64,000 bases of DNA from Saprospiraceae bacterium (lineage in GTDB: Bacteria; Bacteroidota; Bacteroidia; Chitinophagales; Saprospiraceae). The translations under genes and the position numbers were made by a program. The stretch spans positions 59,767 to 123,766 of the forward strand of contig JABWBR010000003.1 in the NCBI GenBank assembly GCA_013360405.1, in the 5' to 3' direction. The notes under the pieces were generated by a model, which saw only the letters and a list, made by a program, of their open reading frames with translations, did not search any database and was not told where the DNA came from. Of this stretch, positions 16,602 through 24,008 are shown piece by piece. Numbering within the stretch: position 1 is the first letter of the stretch; each line of letters starts with the position of its first letter.

Positions 16602-17675
16602 ATGGCCTCCTGGAGAAGACGCTTACTTTACGGCATCAGGGCGATCAGTTACCTGGTCGACCTGGTTCGTTTCCGGTTTAGCGCCACACTGGGATTAGGC
16701 CCCCATACCCCGCTCGTGATTGCCGACTACAAGGGCTTCGGCAATCACGAATACGTATCTATCACCGGGCGGGTTTTGCAAAACAAATTTATCCGCAAGG
16801 CAGAAGAAGACAGCACCTGGCAAAACTTCATCAATACGGCCAAGCGCTTCAACAGCAACGAGATCACCGACGCGCAGCTGGTGATTCATGTTGGCGACAA
16901 CGCCTTTGAGCTCACCACCGACGATGAGGGTTACTACCACCTCGAAAGCCGCCTGCCCTTGCCGCTGCCCACCGATAGCACGGGTTGGTATAACTACGAA
17001 GTACAGCTCACCCACACACCCTGGCAGGAAGTGGACGTACGTGTGAGCTCCGAACTGCTCATCCCCTCGCAGGCCTCCTTCGGCGTAATCAGCGACCTGG
17101 ACGACACCGTGATACAAACCGGGGTTACTTCACTGCTGAAATTGCAGATGTTGTACCTTACTATTTTAAAAAATGCCAGAAAACGCCGGGCTTTTCGCGA
17201 CGTAGATCTATTTTTCAAGGCTTTGCGATACGGTCCTTCAAAAAACGACGACAATCCGTTTTTTTACGTCTCCAACAGTCCCTGGAATATTTACGACCTG
17301 CTCGAAGAATTTTTGCACCTCAACCAACTTCCCAAAGGCCCCGTATTGCTGCGCGATTTCGGCATCATCGACCGCAAGGGGAAGCCGGGACATAAATACC
17401 GGCAGATCACGCATATCCTGGAAACCTACCCTACCCTGCCCTTTTTGCTGGTGGGCGACAGCGGCGAAAAAGACGCCGAAATTTACCTTGCAATTGCCCG
17501 CGCTTACCCAAAAAGAATCATAGCCATCTTTATCCACGATGTACAAAACCGCCGCAAAGCACTCCGTATATCCCGGCTAATCAAGAGAAAACAGCATATT
17601 CCCGTTTTTTTGTTCCAGCGTTACAGCGAAGCCCTGCACCTGGCGGAGATGATGGGAGTTGTGGCGGGTATCTGA
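16602..17675 (+). CDS. APP1-like phosphatidate phosphatase domain (DUF2183) protein
   Basis: 357 residues. The N-terminal half (~30-160) is a beta-rich segment (VSITGRVLQNK, LTTDDEGYYHLE). The C-terminal half carries the DUF2183/APP1 catalytic core: SDLDDTVIQTG (the DxDxT phosphatase motif at ~165), FYVSNSPWNIYDLLEEFL, PKGPVLLRDFG and LLVGDSGEKDAEIY. Yeast App1 dephosphorylates phosphatidate; bacterial members are presumed phospholipid phosphatases. No signal peptide is apparent. The gene follows ftsY by 8 bp in the same direction, so co-transcription is likely, but a functional link is not established. Confidence 0.88.
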   Translation: MASWRRRLLYGIRAISYLVDLVRFRFSATLGLGPHTPLVIADYKGFGNHEYVSITGRVLQNKFIRKAEEDSTWQNFINTAKRFNSNEITDAQLVIHVGDNAFELTTDDEGYYHLESRLPLPLPTDSTGWYNYEVQLTHTPWQEVDVRVSSELLIPSQASFGVISDLDDTVIQTGVTSLLKLQMLYLTILKNARKRRAFRDVDLFFKALRYGPSKNDDNPFFYVSNSPWNIYDLLEEFLHLNQLPKGPVLLRDFGIIDRKGKPGHKYRQITHILETYPTLPFLLVGDSGEKDAEIYLAIARAYPKRIIAIFIHDVQNRRKALRISRLIKRKQHIPVFLFQRYSEALHLAEMMGVVAGI

Positions 17676-17756
17676 TGTTTAATGTTGGATGCTGAATGTT
17701 TGATGTTGGATGATTTTTTTCAATTCAACATCAAACATTAAACATTAAACATCAAT
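17674..17756. repeat. intergenic hairpin of TGTTGGATG/AATGTTTGATG-type repeats
   Basis: The left arm (17674-17712) repeats GATGTTTAATGTTGGATG-type units. The right arm (17722-17754) is the complement (CAACATCAAACATTAAACAT). The APP1 stop codon overlaps the first bases. It is the same sequence type as at 4690 and 20873. Confidence 0.75.
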
Positions 17757-17821
17757 AAAAAATCAGCGCATTTGCAACCCTACTGCCAAAAACGGCACCT
17801 AATGAAGCGATAATCGGGTAT

Positions 17822-17829
17822 TATCTTTG
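17822..17829 (+). promoter_or_regulatory. -7 box TATCTTTG for the M43 protease gene
   Basis: An exact TAnnTTTG match, 37 bp upstream of the start codon. No convincing -33 element. Confidence 0.45.
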
Positions 17830-17866
17830 TCTTTTGAAATAAATTTCACAAAAACAGTATTCTGAA

Positions 17867-20800
17867 ATGAAGCACTTTTTACTTCTTGCGCTGCTTGCTA
17901 TCTTCTCTTTGGTAAATATGCAAGCGCAGCGCAATTGCGCCTCGATGGAGGTGCTGGAGCAACTCATGCAAGAAGATCCGGGCTATCAGCAGCGGATGGA
18001 AGCCATCGAGCAGCATACGAACAACTTTATTTCGCATAACTACCTGGAACAGCGGGATGTAGTAGTCATTCCGGTAGTAGTACACGTAGTATACCGCACC
18101 AGCACCGAAAACATCAGCGACGCGCAGATCCTTTCGCAAATTGCTATTTTAAACGAAGACTTTCGCAAGCTCAATGCCGACGTGGCCAACACGCCGCCGC
18201 TTTTCAGCGGATTGGCAGCCGATTCGGAGATTGAGTTTTGCATGGCCCAGCGCGATCCCAGCGGCAACGCTACCACCGGCATCACGCGCAAATACTACAA
18301 CCGCAACAGTTGGGGCACCAGCAACGCCGTAAAAAGCCCCAGCCAGGGTGGCGTAGCCCCTTGGGATGCCACAAAATACCTCAACATATGGGTTTGTAAT
18401 ATCGGCGGAGGTATATTGGGTTATGCCCAATTTCCGGGTGGCTCAACCGCTACAGACGGTATCGTTGTAGACTACCGCTATGTGGGCAATACAGGTACGG
18501 CCACCGCACCGTACAACCTGGGCCGCACGGCTACCCACGAAGTAGGCCACTGGCTCAACCTGCGCCATATCTGGGGCGACGCAACCTGCGGCAACGACTT
18601 TGTAGCCGACACCCCGGTACACAATACCTCCAACGGCGGCTGTCCCGCCTATCCGCATTACAGCACCTGCACGGGTACGCCGGTAGAAATGACCATGAAC
18701 TACATGGACTACACCTACGATGCGTGCATGTATATGTTTTCACTGGGGCAAAAAGCCCGCATGCAGGCGGTATTTGCGCCCGGCGGGCCGCGATTCAGCA
18801 TTACGACATCGAATGGATGTGTGCCTCCTGAGACTGCCACCTGCGGTACGCCTACTGGACTGAACGCCACCGGCATCACGACAAGCGGCGCCACACTCAA
18901 CTGGACGGCCGTATCGGGCGCCACTTCATATACCGTACAATACCGCCTTACAGGCACAACTACCTGGACTACAGTTAGTACCCCAAATACCTCCTACACC
19001 TTGGCGGGGCTCTCCTCATCTTCTACCTATCAGTATCAGATACAGGCCAACTGCAACGGTACATTGGGTACCTATTCTGCTATTTCAACCTTTACGACTA
19101 ATACCGAAACGCCCACCTGCGGTATTCCGGCGGGGCTCATTGCCACCAATGTAACTTCCTCTGGCGCTACGCTCAACTGGAATGCTGTATCAGGGGCTAC
19201 TTCGTACAACCTGCAATATCGCCTTTCGGGAACGACTACCTGGACCACCGTTCCGACACTGGGCACTTCATATGTATTAAACGGGCTTTCAGCTTTTTCT
19301 ACTTACGAATTCCAGGTACAGGCCAATTGTAACGGAACCTTGGGCTCTTATTCCGCTTTAGCGACCTTCACTACCAGTTCAGGTGGGTCGGGTTGCGGTA
19401 TGCCAAGCGGGCTAAACGCCACCGGCATAACGCAGAACAGCGCTACGCTAAGTTGGACTGTGGTAAACGGCGCCAACTCCTACAACCTGCAATATCGATT
19501 GTCGGGCACGACTACCTGGACTGCTATCAATGTATTTAGCAATGTGCACGTACTGACCGGGTTAAATGCCGCCTCAACTTACGAATATCAGGTGCAGACG
19601 GTATGTAAATCGAGCATAAGCGCCTATTCGGCTACTGCAACTTTCACCACCAGTTCAGGTGGCGCAAGCTGTGGTACGCCCGACGGATTAAATGCCAACA
19701 ATATTACTACCAACAGCGCTACCCTCAACTGGAATACCGTTTCCGGGGCTACTTCGTACAATGTGCAATACCGCCTGGCAGGAACTACTACCTGGACTAC
19801 AATGACTTCCGTAGGTACGTCTTATAATGCCACTGGTCTTGCAGTTTCCTCCACCTACGAATTCCAAATACAGGCCAATTGCAACGGCACTTTGGGTACC
19901 TATTCCGCTATTGCCACATTTACAACCAATACACCAGCGCCGACTTGCGGCACGCCTGGCGAATTAAATGCCATCAACGTCACAGCAAGCAGTGCTACGC
20001 TTAACTGGAATGCCGTTTCAGGTGCTACCTCCTACAATGTACAATACCGCCTTGCAGGCGCCACTACCTGGTCTAACGCCTCATCAGCTGTCAATACATA
20101 CAACGCAACGGGTTTGTCGGCTTCTTCTACATACGAATTCCAGGTACAGGCCAATTGTAACGGCACTTTGGGTACGTATTCCGCTATTGCGACCTTCACC
20201 ACTTCTGCAGGTGGCGGCGGCGCCTGCTCAGACACCTATGAACCCAACGACAGCCAGTTTGCAGGTGCAACAATACCGGTGAACCAAATGGTCACTGCCT
20301 TAATCAGCTCGGGTACCGATAGCGATTGGTTCCGTTTCAGCAATACCAGCGACCAGCCCAATATTCGCATCGACCTCACTAGTCTGCCTGCTAACTACGA
20401 TGTGCAATTATACTTGTTCAGCCTGCTCGGATCGTCTAATAACCCGGGCACAGCTAATGAATCGATCGTTTACAATACGGGAACAGTTAGGACCTATTAT
20501 ATCCACGTTTACGGTAATAACGGCGCTTTCGACCCCAACGATTGCTATGAGCTCAGCGCCACGATCAGCAATACGCCGCTGCGCGAGCAACTGGACGAGG
20601 TGCAGATGGAGGAAACACCCGATTTCGTGCTATTCCCCAACCCGGCATCCACGGAAATTATGATCGACGTAATCACCGCAAGCGAAACGCCCACCGAGAT
20701 CGCCATTTACGACGTCAGCGGTCGCCTGGTAAAACGCCAAGTGCAGCAATTCACTGCCGATGCCACCATGACCACCATTGATATCAGCGACCTTGCGCCC

Positions 20801-20869
20801 AGCGTGTATACGGTACGCGTGAAAAACGGTGAGCTTAATTCGAGCCGGAGGGTGGTGGTGAATAGGTAA
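17867..20869 (+). CDS. secreted M43 (pappalysin-like) metalloprotease with five Fn3 repeats, PPC and T9SS domains
   Basis: 1000 residues. Signal peptide MKHFLLLALLAIFSLVNMQAQ; propeptide to ~60; metalloprotease domain ~65-315 with the zinc motif HEVGHWLNLRH (His224, Glu225, His228, His234) and the Met-turn region MNYMDYTYDACMYMF. Five fibronectin type III repeats of ~93 residues follow (325-780), each starting CG.P..L.A..IT...ATLNW; they are nearly identical in places, indicating recent duplication. A bacterial pre-peptidase C-terminal (PPC) domain spans ~785-895 (DTYEPNDSQFAGAT, TDSDWFRFS). A T9SS type A domain closes the protein (VLFPNPASTEIMIDV, IYDVSGRLVKRQ). It is predicted to be an extracellular protease. 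Confidence 0.95.
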   Translation: MKHFLLLALLAIFSLVNMQAQRNCASMEVLEQLMQEDPGYQQRMEAIEQHTNNFISHNYLEQRDVVVIPVVVHVVYRTSTENISDAQILSQIAILNEDFRKLNADVANTPPLFSGLAADSEIEFCMAQRDPSGNATTGITRKYYNRNSWGTSNAVKSPSQGGVAPWDATKYLNIWVCNIGGGILGYAQFPGGSTATDGIVVDYRYVGNTGTATAPYNLGRTATHEVGHWLNLRHIWGDATCGNDFVADTPVHNTSNGGCPAYPHYSTCTGTPVEMTMNYMDYTYDACMYMFSLGQKARMQAVFAPGGPRFSITTSNGCVPPETATCGTPTGLNATGITTSGATLNWTAVSGATSYTVQYRLTGTTTWTTVSTPNTSYTLAGLSSSSTYQYQIQANCNGTLGTYSAISTFTTNTETPTCGIPAGLIATNVTSSGATLNWNAVSGATSYNLQYRLSGTTTWTTVPTLGTSYVLNGLSAFSTYEFQVQANCNGTLGSYSALATFTTSSGGSGCGMPSGLNATGITQNSATLSWTVVNGANSYNLQYRLSGTTTWTAINVFSNVHVLTGLNAASTYEYQVQTVCKSSISAYSATATFTTSSGGASCGTPDGLNANNITTNSATLNWNTVSGATSYNVQYRLAGTTTWTTMTSVGTSYNATGLAVSSTYEFQIQANCNGTLGTYSAIATFTTNTPAPTCGTPGELNAINVTASSATLNWNAVSGATSYNVQYRLAGATTWSNASSAVNTYNATGLSASSTYEFQVQANCNGTLGTYSAIATFTTSAGGGGACSDTYEPNDSQFAGATIPVNQMVTALISSGTDSDWFRFSNTSDQPNIRIDLTSLPANYDVQLYLFSLLGSSNNPGTANESIVYNTGTVRTYYIHVYGNNGAFDPNDCYELSATISNTPLREQLDEVQMEETPDFVLFPNPASTEIMIDVITASETPTEIAIYDVSGRLVKRQVQQFTADATMTTIDISDLAPSVYTVRVKNGELNSSRRVVVNR
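18838..20212 (+). repeat. five tandem ~280-bp Fn3-encoding repeats
   Basis: Repeats begin at about 18838, 19118, 19396, 19672 and 19948. Units share long near-identical stretches such as GCCAATTGTAACGG and CTTCGTACAA, so gene conversion or slippage between units is likely. Confidence 0.8.
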
Positions 20870-20872
20870 TTT

Positions 20873-20990
20873 TTGATGTTGGATGTTTAATTTTGGATGT
20901 TGGATGTTTAATTTTGGATGTTTAATGATTGATTTCTAATTATTTATATTTTAGAAAAAAATCAAACATTCAGCATTAAACATCCAACAT
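20873..20990. repeat. long intergenic hairpin of TTTTGGATGTTTAA-type repeats
   Basis: The left arm (20873-20931) has four copies of GGATGTTTAA-type units. The right arm (20960-20990) has the complement (CATTAAACATCCAACAT). It separates convergent genes (M43 protease and the papain-like gene). Confidence 0.75.
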
Positions 20991-20992
20991 TA

Positions 20993-21790
20993 TTATGGAA
21001 TCATCACAAACCCATTCGTAGCGAACTTGCCGAAATCGGCATATTTGACCCAGAGGTAGCCTCCCAGGCCCCAATTGGGCCCCCAGCAGCTGAGCACTTC
21101 GAAAGCCTCCTGGTTTTCGTCAAAGCCGACCACGAGGAAAGGGAAAACGCGTTGGACGGGGCCGGAGGGCGCCCAGGTTTTGGTATTTCGTTGGGCGCGA
21201 AAGCCTTCGTCGACCTGCATCATCACCAGCACGGGGTGACCGCGCATCAGGGCTTTTTTGGTTTCGTAGGTGCGCTGATGATCTTTGGTCACCTCCCTAA
21301 ACAGATAGAGGTAATTGCTAATCTTACGCTTGGTGGTATTGAATACGGCGCCGGTGATCGTTTTTGCGCCATAGGGCATAATAGCCGCACTTACCGTGCC
21401 GGTTTGCGCCAGAAACTGCAGAATTTCTTCCGGCGTATCCTGCTTGCCGGAGGCATTCAGGTTGAGCGAGATATAATCGGGGCTCAGATTGTCCTTGTAG
21501 TTGCTGTTCAGATTGGTATAATATTCCAGACAGCTAGCTGAAATATAGGCCAATTCGTTGCCTTGCGCCCCCACATCGCGCACGGGCATGAGATAAGGTT
21601 TGAGACTTTTTTGCTCGAGCAGATCCCGCACATTACTTCCAACACCGGGCACGGCAAACAAAAACTGATCGATCAACTCGGGTTCGCTGATGCCCAATCG
21701 CACGCCCTTGGGGCGGCTATCATCCTGAGCTTGCAATGAAGTGCCGCATAGCGTAATCAGGCCAAAGGCCAACAAAAAGTACTTTTTCAT
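20993..21790 (-). CDS. papain-like (C1-fold) secreted protein lacking catalytic residues
   Basis: 265 residues from the ATG at 21790, chosen for its signal peptide (MKKYFLLAFGLITLCGTSLQAQ); an upstream ATG at 21826 adds 12 residues. The fold is recognisable from VRDVGAQGNELAYISASCLEYY (aligned with RDQGxCGSCWAFAxxxALEY of papain-like enzymes) and from VVGFDENQEAFEVLSCWGPNWGLGGYLWV (aligned with VGYDD..VLNSWGxxWGxxGYFWI). In these alignments the active-site Cys is Glu79, the His is Phe216 and the Asn is Ser234. It is therefore probably not a peptidase but a binding or scaffold protein in the periplasm or outside the cell. There is no T9SS domain. The fold assignment is strong by motif; the function is unknown. 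Confidence 0.75.
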   Translation of the reverse strand: MKKYFLLAFGLITLCGTSLQAQDDSRPKGVRLGISEPELIDQFLFAVPGVGSNVRDLLEQKSLKPYLMPVRDVGAQGNELAYISASCLEYYTNLNSNYKDNLSPDYISLNLNASGKQDTPEEILQFLAQTGTVSAAIMPYGAKTITGAVFNTTKRKISNYLYLFREVTKDHQRTYETKKALMRGHPVLVMMQVDEGFRAQRNTKTWAPSGPVQRVFPFLVVGFDENQEAFEVLSCWGPNWGLGGYLWVKYADFGKFATNGFVMIP

Positions 21791-21875
21791 ACTGATCCCC
21801 TTTTTTTTCAGATACAACGCAATCAAAAGCTAATTTCTTGCGGTAGTAATTGAACGGTTTGCAAGACAAAAGAAG

Positions 21876-21883
21876 TACTTTTG
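21876..21883 (+). promoter_or_regulatory. -7 box TACTTTTG for the aminotransferase gene
   Basis: An exact TAnnTTTG match, 33 bp before the start codon, with TTG at 21850-21852 as a possible -33 element (23-bp spacing). Confidence 0.5.
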
Positions 21884-21916
21884 CAAGCGGTTAAATAACT
21901 AATAAATCGAGCTAAT

Positions 21917-23128
21917 ATGTCAGAAGCGACTACCTACCCTTTGTCGAGGCGCATCATGGAGATGGAAGAATCAGCCACCATACGCATGGCCCAACTGGCG
22001 AGAGATTTGAAGGCGAAAGGCCACGATGTAATCGATTTGAGCCTGGGAGAACCCGATTTTGATACGCCCGTACACATCAAAGAAGCCGCTAAAAAAGCGC
22101 TTGATGAAGGTTATACCAAATATACGCCTGTACCCGGCCTGATGGAATTGCGCGAGGCTATTCGCGATAAATTCAAACGCGACAACGGCCTGGATTACGG
22201 GGTAAATCAAATAGTGGTATCTAACGGCGCCAAGCAATCGATAGCCAATATATGTCTATCCCTGCTGGATGAAGGCGACGAGGTGATCATCTTTTCCCCT
22301 TACTGGGTATCTTATGCGGAAATCGCGAAAATGACGGGCGCCACGGTCGTTCCGGTGTATGCCGGCATCGAGTTGGATTACAAGGTGACCGCCCAGCAGG
22401 TGGAAAGAGCCATTACGCCCCGCACAAGACTCATTATTTTTTCTTCGCCCTGCAACCCTACAGGTTCGGTTTATAGCTACGAGGAGCTCACTTCTATTGC
22501 CGAGATAGTGGCAAAATACGAACACCTGTACGTGGTGGCCGATGAGATTTACGAATATATCAACTTTACGGATAAGCACGTCAGTTTTGGCACAATCCCG
22601 CAAGTAAAAGACCGCACGATTACGGTCAATGGGTTTTCCAAAGGTTTTGCTATGACGGGCTGGCGTTTGGGTTATATCGGGGCGCCGGCATGGATTGCGG
22701 CTGCCAGTACAAAGATGCAGGGCCAATTCACCTCGGGGGCGGCGTCTTTCAGTCAGAAGGCAGCAGCCTATGCCCTACGCGCAGATATGACTCCTTCCTG
22801 GGAGATGCGCGAAGTGTATCGCCATCGCCGCGACCTGGTGATCGAGTTACTCGAGCAAATTCCCGGTATAAAAGTTAATCACCCGCAGGGTGCATTTTAT
22901 ATCTTTCCTGATGTGAGCGGACTGTTTGGCAAAAGCGACGGCCAAATGACGATCCACAATCCCGATGATTTGAGCGAATATCTGCTGCATACAGCCCATG
23001 TGGCTACGGTAAGCGGAGCCGCTTTTGGCGCCGATCACTGTCTGCGTTTTTCTTATGCCGCTTCTGATGAGAATCTGCGCAAGGCGATAGGGAGGATTGC
23101 GGAGGCGGTGGCCAGGTTAAGAGGGTGA
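21917..23128 (+). CDS. class I pyridoxal-phosphate aminotransferase (aspartate aminotransferase type)
   Basis: 403 residues of the class I/II fold-type I family. Visible features: DLSLGEPDFDTP, GYTKYTPVPGLMELREAI, VSNGAKQSIANICLSLLDEGDEV, SPYWVSYAEIAKMTGA, FSSPCNPTGSVYSYEEL, VADEIYEYINF, and the PLP lysine Lys242 in NGFSKGFAMTGWRLGYIG; the substrate carboxylate-binding Arg is in LRFSYAAS. It transfers amino groups between aspartate (or a related amino acid) and 2-oxoglutarate in the cytoplasm. In this subgroup (Ib) some members act on aspartate and others on prephenate, so the exact substrate is uncertain. The gene stands alone, with its own promoter and a hairpin after the stop. Confidence 0.93.
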   Translation: MSEATTYPLSRRIMEMEESATIRMAQLARDLKAKGHDVIDLSLGEPDFDTPVHIKEAAKKALDEGYTKYTPVPGLMELREAIRDKFKRDNGLDYGVNQIVVSNGAKQSIANICLSLLDEGDEVIIFSPYWVSYAEIAKMTGATVVPVYAGIELDYKVTAQQVERAITPRTRLIIFSSPCNPTGSVYSYEELTSIAEIVAKYEHLYVVADEIYEYINFTDKHVSFGTIPQVKDRTITVNGFSKGFAMTGWRLGYIGAPAWIAAASTKMQGQFTSGAASFSQKAAAYALRADMTPSWEMREVYRHRRDLVIELLEQIPGIKVNHPQGAFYIFPDVSGLFGKSDGQMTIHNPDDLSEYLLHTAHVATVSGAAFGADHCLRFSYAASDENLRKAIGRIAEAVARLRG

Positions 23129-23204
23129 GAGGGTGAGAGGGGGCGACTGTGCGACTTTGCGATTCAATATAAACTTGTTCTCAAAGTCGCAAAGTCACAC
23201 AGTC
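23119..23204. repeat. hairpin between convergent genes (CGACTGTGCGACTTTGCGA)
   Basis: Left arm 23143-23161 pairs with 23186-23204 (19 bp, one mismatch). It is preceded by AGAGGGTGAG repeats (23119-23141) of the purine-rich type. It probably acts as a bidirectional terminator. Confidence 0.75.
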
Positions 23205-23207
23205 GGC

Positions 23208-23906
23208 TTAGAATTGGTCGATAATTCGTTTTTTCATTTGCTCGAACTCTTCTTCGGAAATCAGGCCTTGATTTCTGAGTTCGGCGATTTCTTTTATCCT
23301 ATCCACTACACCCGCAGCGGGGGCGGTAGGTTTGGGTTCTTCAGACGGAGGGGTAGCTTGTTGCTGTTGTTGCTGACCGCGTTGTTCGTCGTATTCCTTT
23401 TTCATTTGCTCAGCTACCTTCTTACCTTTTTCAAACTGCTCGCGATACATCTTTTTGAGGCGCTCGGTATCCAGGTCGAGGAAAGTGCCGCCAAATTCAA
23501 AATGCGTTTTGAATACCTGGCCGAGGGCGTAGGTAGAGGCGCCGTTGAAGATAGACACCGTCACACCGCCGATAAGCGTACCGATACCGGGAATAAGCTT
23601 GATAAAGCTTTTCGCAAGTCCGCGGCCCATCATGGTGCTCACCAGCGAGCTGATGATAGCTTTGCCCTGGGTTTCTGAAAAATCGATTTCATACACCCTG
23701 CAGAGTTGGCGGATCATATCGAGTTGCAGGGCGCTTACCGCAAAAAAGTCGGCAATCGGAATGGGTATGAAGCTGGCGCCCATCGACCACAATACGTGAT
23801 TACGCACGATAGTCTCGGCGTGTCTGGTTTTTTCTTGATTCTGATTAGACGACATAAACGTTTGCTTTAAGCGGCTGGTGGCCAGGTCAACAAGATCTTT
23901 TTTCAT
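23208..23906 (-). CDS. DUF697 (YcjF-like) membrane-associated protein with C-terminal SHOCT domain
   Basis: 232 residues. Residues ~25-145 match DUF697: a NHVLWSMGASFIPIPIADFFAVSALQLDMI hydrophobic segment, then Gly-rich LIPGIGTLIGGVTVSIFNGASTYALGQVF. A charged linker with a Q-run (~178-185) and a PPSEEPKPTAPAAG segment leads to a SHOCT-type C-terminus (IKEIAELRNQGLISEEEFEQMKKRII). DUF697 is found in YcjF and in proteins near GTPases; its function is poorly defined. SHOCT motifs are thought to be oligomerisation or protein-binding tails. Downstream of the A2M gene but probably with its own promoter (23928-23935). Confidence 0.85.
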   Translation of the reverse strand: MKKDLVDLATSRLKQTFMSSNQNQEKTRHAETIVRNHVLWSMGASFIPIPIADFFAVSALQLDMIRQLCRVYEIDFSETQGKAIISSLVSTMMGRGLAKSFIKLIPGIGTLIGGVTVSIFNGASTYALGQVFKTHFEFGGTFLDLDTERLKKMYREQFEKGKKVAEQMKKEYDEQRGQQQQQQATPPSEEPKPTAPAAGVVDRIKEIAELRNQGLISEEEFEQMKKRIIDQF

Positions 23907-23927
23907 AGGTTGTCACGCAATTTCACA

Positions 23928-23935
23928 CAAATATA
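23928..23935 (-). promoter_or_regulatory. -7 box (TATATTTG on the minus strand) for the DUF697 gene
   Basis: The plus strand reads CAAATATA. It is an exact TAnnTTTG match, 22 bp before the DUF697 start codon. Confidence 0.5.
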
Positions 23936-23944
23936 ATTACCTGC

Positions 23945-24001
23945 CTGCGCGCTGGTCTTATTTTCTCGACCACAGGAGCCGAAATACAGACCAGCGCGCA
24001 G
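23945..24001. repeat. 14-bp perfect hairpin downstream of the alpha-2-macroglobulin gene
   Basis: CTGCGCGCTGGTCT (23945-23958) pairs with 23988-24001 across a 29-nt loop. It lies 8 bp after the A2M stop codon on the minus strand. Without a T-run it may protect the 3' end or weaken read-through into the DUF697 gene. Confidence 0.65.
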
Positions 24002-24008
24002 CAGACGG

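Noticed and set aside
23133..23678. Plus-strand frame opposite the DUF697 gene
   Set aside because: It overlaps the recognised DUF697/SHOCT gene completely on the other strand.
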